Shown piece by piece: positions 50,450 through 64,000 of a DNA stretch of 64,000 nucleotides. Origin of the DNA: Allolobophora icterica (taxonomy: Eukaryota; Annelida; Clitellata; Crassiclitellata; Lumbricidae). The stretch covers positions 42,738,743 to 42,802,742 of the forward strand of contig OY744614.1 in the NCBI GenBank assembly GCA_963556255.1, in the 5' to 3' direction. How positions within the stretch are numbered: the first letter of the stretch is position 1; every line of letters begins with the position of its first letter. The notes beneath the pieces were generated by a model. That model worked only from the letters and a program-made list of their open reading frames with translations. It was not told where the DNA came from and made no database searches. The position numbers and the translations under genes are program-made.

Positions 50450-51530
50450 GGTAAGGAAGCATTCAGATATACAATTATTGCAGGAGTTTCCGATCCTCTA
50501 TTTCATTGGCACGGTGGCGATGGTTGTTTTGATTGCACACGCAATTTTTTATTATTAGTTTGTTGTTTCAGAAACTAAATAAAATATGATCGTAAAGAAG
50601 ATATCAGAAGAAGCTGAACGCAAGAGAGGTCAGAAGTTGACGTTTAAGATCAATTTGTAGTGCTAATTTAATCTAAGAACTTCTATAGCGCTATTTCAAT
50701 GATGCTCAGTCGATGGTTGTACTATGCGAAATCGTTGTGCAAGCCGAAGTACAGAGTGAGAAACCAAATTCAAAGGTGAGAATTAAGATATGAGATATTA
50801 GGTAAATGCGAAGACTGAGTGCCTGTGTATATAAACAGTATGGTCACCACTGACTTCGCTCCAATAGAGCGCTGCTAGCTACCAGCCTTATCTTATAATG
50901 CAATTCGCTAAGTAAGTAAATAACACGCACTTCAAAATGTACACGTTCGTATATAGTAACTGTATTTCCTCGACCCTGCTATTTTCAATGAATTGATTGG
51001 GGTGAGATCCTTCAACACCACTGCTCATTTGAAAGGGCTCCATGCCAGTTAAGAACCATGTGTACAGAGTTTACAGACCCTGTTAGCCTGAGATTGAAAT
51101 CTCTGAATTAACCACCATCGGGAGGTGAACCGAGAGCCACACTCACAGAGGCGGGTGCACGGGACATATGCTCTAAACAGTGTAGCTAACTGGGTCATAT
51201 ACTTTAATATCCTCATTACCTTGACTGTGAACTATGGATAGGATTTTCGTTGGTTGGATCCTTCCTTTCAGTGAATGTCTCTCACTGGGACAGTAGCCTC
51301 TGCATTATCAGCCTCGTTTGACCAACGCTAATGGATGCATTTCGTGTACGCACCAGTTATACTTGGAGTGACTCATGAAACGTTATCTTTGTTGCGCTAA
51401 CTTAATGGGTTGCGACTTGATAATGGTGCACCGTCGATTGACGCCTTTTGCACACCACACCACAAAAGTAGCTGATTACTGTACATACCATAAGCTTCTG
51501 TATATGTTGATTTACTTAGAAACCTAACAA
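50450..51530. other. Spacer upstream of ERICH1-like coding start, nothing recognised
   Basis: No repeat or exon that I can support. An upstream non-coding exon of the plus-strand gene may lie here. Confidence 0.35.
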
Positions 51531-51540
51531 AACTAGTTTC

Positions 51541-52936
51541 ATGTTTAAAACAGCCTACACAAAAAGAGTTCTTGAACTCCTCTATCCTGAAGAGCATGCC
51601 TCGTCAAGCGTTGATCCGAGAGAAGGATCAAGTGCTGCTTCAGAATCTCAGAGTGAAACGACTTCCCACGGAGAGATATCCATTGGTGCTTTAGAGAGAG
51701 CACAGCATAAGCGAAAGATATACGGTGTTTCCAGTCCACCTGCAGATGTTGAGATGTCCTCTTGCCAAGGAGATCTTCAGGATCAGTCTACAGATGTGCA
51801 GCATTCTTCAAGTGAAGAGCAAGAGCAGTTCAATGGTAAGCGGTAAGAAACCTGACACAGTGTAATTGAAATGATGATAGTTTAACTGTGGCGAAAGTTA
51901 TTGTTACCTGTTGCTGTATCCTATTGTTACAGTAAGTATCATTGGGACATTTCTCTTTGAGAAGGATTTATATGTTTTTCCCATAAAGTTTGCAATTTCT
52001 GCTGAGTACTGAATGCTTGAAAGGAGTGAAATTTTTGACTCTTTTCTAATGTAAACTTGTTTAGGCCTTAAAATGTATTCCATCCATGGGTGGCATTTTA
52101 AAAGAGGTTTACTCTGCTAGAGGGGGTGCTCGATAGTTTAGTGGTTAGTGTGCTGGACTGTCAATTGAGAGGTCTGGGGTTCAAATCTCCACCAGGGCAG
52201 AAATTTGGTTTGAGATTTCTGTTCCACCTGCACCCATAGCCAACTCAGCTATGACGAGTACACTGACTGTACACTGTCAGTGGGAAGATGAGACAGTGAG
52301 GGAAAGAACTGGCCACCTGCCCTCATATGCTGAGGCCAAGAAAATGAAGTCATTAAGAGTTCATACCCTTGGCTGTCTCAGGGCTAGCTTAAGGGACTGC
52401 TCTTCTTCTTCTTATTCAGCTAGAGTGAGTACACTGACCGCACGTTGTTGGAGGGAAAACTATACAAAGGAGAGGACTGGCCACCTGCCTTCATATGCCG
52501 AGGCTAAGAAAACGAAGTCACTAACACTTCACACCATAGCTGCCTCTCAGATTAGCTTGAGAGATTGCTTTTCTCTATTCTTACTTACTTACTCAAGTAT
52601 ATCGACTGTTAAATTTAAATTTTAAGCTTAAATTCATTTCCAGATGATCTTTCCTCTAGAAGAAAACGAAGAAGACATAAAAGGCGAAAGACTTCACCCG
52701 ATCAACCTACAACTTCTTCTGCAGAAGCTCAACCGGGCTCAACAGTAACTCAGAGTAAGGTCGCAGAAACAGTCGAAACCACCGAATCAATGAGCAAGAA
52801 CAGGAAGAGAAAGCTGAAAAAGAAATTGAAACTTGCTGAACGAAAGCACACTTCGTCTGAATTTGTGTACAAAGATATTCACGAAACGAGAACTGAAAAC
52901 ATTTCTTCGGAAACCCACGACGCTGGTAAACTGTGA
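51541..52936 (+). CDS. ERICH1: ERICH1-like glutamate-rich protein
   Basis: Function of the family is unknown; vertebrate ERICH1 is a charged, poorly folded protein. Two exons: 51541-51835 (from ATG) and 52644-52936 (TGA), phase 1 at the join (GTAAGC donor, TTTCCAG acceptor). Similarity to vertebrate ERICH1 is seen in order: N-terminal KRVLELLYPEE; RKIYGVSSPPADV in the middle; a basic block RRKRRRHKRRKTS; and NRKRKLKKKLKLAERK followed by FVYKDI near the end. The total of 196 residues is much shorter than vertebrate ERICH1, whose glutamate repeats are missing. A GTAAAC after 52925 could instead be a donor, with further exons not found before the RIM-type gene ends at 53172. A SINE and a partial duplicate fill the intron. 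The start is chosen for its fit to the family N-terminus. Confidence 0.72.
52120..52595 (+). repeat. tRNA-derived SINE (family 3), copy 2, with tail duplicated
   Basis: Box A-like GATAGTTTAGTGGTTAGTG and box B GGTTCAAATC, then CACCAGGGCAGAAATTTGG. The body GAACTGGCCACCTGCCCTCA...CTGCTCTTCTT is followed at once by a second, headless copy of the body (52425-52595). Matches 44690-44945. Confidence 0.8.
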
Positions 52937-53171
52937 AAACTTGGACCAGTCCACGTAACTATCGTAAAACAGTCTGTATCGAAATACGTTTATTAAAATA
53001 GTCGAGCTTGTAAAACCATTGACCGAGTTAGAAACCGTAAGGCAGAAATACTGATCTCTCTTCTGAAGATTTGTCGATATAAAAATATTGCCACAAGACG
53101 TGGACTGAGATCTGGCTGTTATGCATGAAGCTGATTTGAAGCACTTTGTAAAAGGTCGGCAGAGGTCAGAT

Positions 53172-63268
<10,097 letters not shown>

Positions 63269-63269
63269 C

Positions 63270-63778
63270 TGCAGCGAACAACCATAGAACATGCAACACA
63301 GACAACGCGAACAATAGAAACAATAGGAACAATGTAAACAAGAACAACAACTGGAACACAACAGAAACATTTCCAACGGTAGAAACATTGGAAACAGTAG
63401 GAAAAATAGAAACGAGAGCAATAATAGGAACAATAGGAGCAATACAACAGGAACACTAGAACAGTAAGAACACTAGAACAATACGAACAGTAGAAAGAAC
63501 CGGAACTGTAGTAAATATGTAAACAAGAGCAACAATTTCTATTGTTCCTATTGGAACAATTCGAACGGTAGGAACAATCGGAGCAAGTTCTTACCGTTCG
63601 AACTGTTCCTATTATTAGTAGGAACAATGTAAACAGGAGCAACAATGGAAACAATACGAACAATAGGAACATTTGAAAATACGTAAAGTATGAACAATCG
63701 GAACAGGAGGCACAATAGGAACAAGAATAGCAATAAAACAATAGAACCAACAGAAACAATGGGGACATCTGGGACGTC
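63270..63778. repeat. GAACAATAG-type minisatellite
   Basis: Degenerate GAACAATAGRAACAAT units over about 500 bp, directly upstream of the C2A exon. Reading frames rich in Cys/Ser/Leu here are repeat artefacts. Confidence 0.85.
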
Positions 63779-63955
63779 CAAACGACAAAGTTCAGCCCAG
63801 TAGCTTCGCTGGAACTGCCTGGCAGCCTGCAATATGAACTCCTTGACCTTTCTTGAAAACCTTCTCTTCGATCTTGGTTTCGTCTATAGTCAGGCCCGGA
63901 GCGACTCTGATGAGTGTCTCCTAAGTGGTGCTATATAAATTTATGATTAAAATTG
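63778..63955 (+). repeat. LINE 3' tail, second type
   Basis: CTGCAATATGAACTCCTTGA...GTGGTGCTATATAAATTTATG, matching 42010-42230. Confidence 0.65.
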
Positions 63956-64000
63956 CGACTAGAAGGAGTAATACGAAGGACAGGGAGAGGGAGAGACAGA

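Overview
This is a window of animal nuclear DNA. It has split genes with GT/AG introns, no operons, and a very high load of transposons, tRNA-derived SINEs and microsatellites. The genes include an active-zone C2-domain protein of the RIM family and a DC-STAMP gamete-fusion-type protein, so the source is a bilaterian. The sequence alone does not fix the phylum; a marine invertebrate fits the repeat content.

Five protein-coding genes can be reconstructed exon by exon with consistent splice phases. From left to right they are: (1) a DC-STAMP domain (DCST1/2-like) gene on the minus strand, from about 22349 to 30, running off the left edge; (2) a VAP (VAMP-associated protein, MSP domain) gene on the minus strand, 37045 to 28039; (3) MAF1, the RNA polymerase III repressor, on the minus strand, 48654 to 45447, complete at 233 codons; (4) an ERICH1-like gene on the plus strand, 51541 to 52936; (5) a RIM-type gene on the minus strand, 63268 to 53172, carrying the end of C2A, the linker, a full C2B and the stop codon, with its 5' part beyond the right edge. 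MAF1 and ERICH1-like lie head to head. ERICH1-like and the RIM gene lie tail to tail, with only about 235 bp between their stop codons. The genes do not form a pathway; their arrangement is ordinary genomic neighbourhood.

Introns and spacers are mostly mobile DNA. Many small non-autonomous DNA transposons have CAG/CTG-type ends and 8-bp target duplications that can be read directly (hAT superfamily): at 2952, 3234, 7013, 9808, 11328, 14214, 18983, 20435, 26296, 30560, 36379, 37575, 39765 and 49810. The copy at 30560-31519 still carries the C-terminal dimerisation domain of a hAT transposase. Three about 450-bp elements with GGGGCCATCC ends have 3-bp duplications. CR1/L2-like LINE copies occur as a 1.9-kb open copy (34172-32230, minus, one frameshift) and as many decayed pieces and 3' tails. 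Several families of tRNA-derived SINEs are present. Long simple repeats lie at 26893-27220, 30478-31870, 38696-38938, 54300-55030, 57240-57830, 59675-60035 and 62275-62890.

The most unusual structure is a 1.4-kb inverted-repeat element at 12551-13943. It carries nine copies of a GTAACGGAGTGGA-like motif, arranged so that they point one way in the left half and the other way in the right half, as expected for transposase binding sites or iterons.
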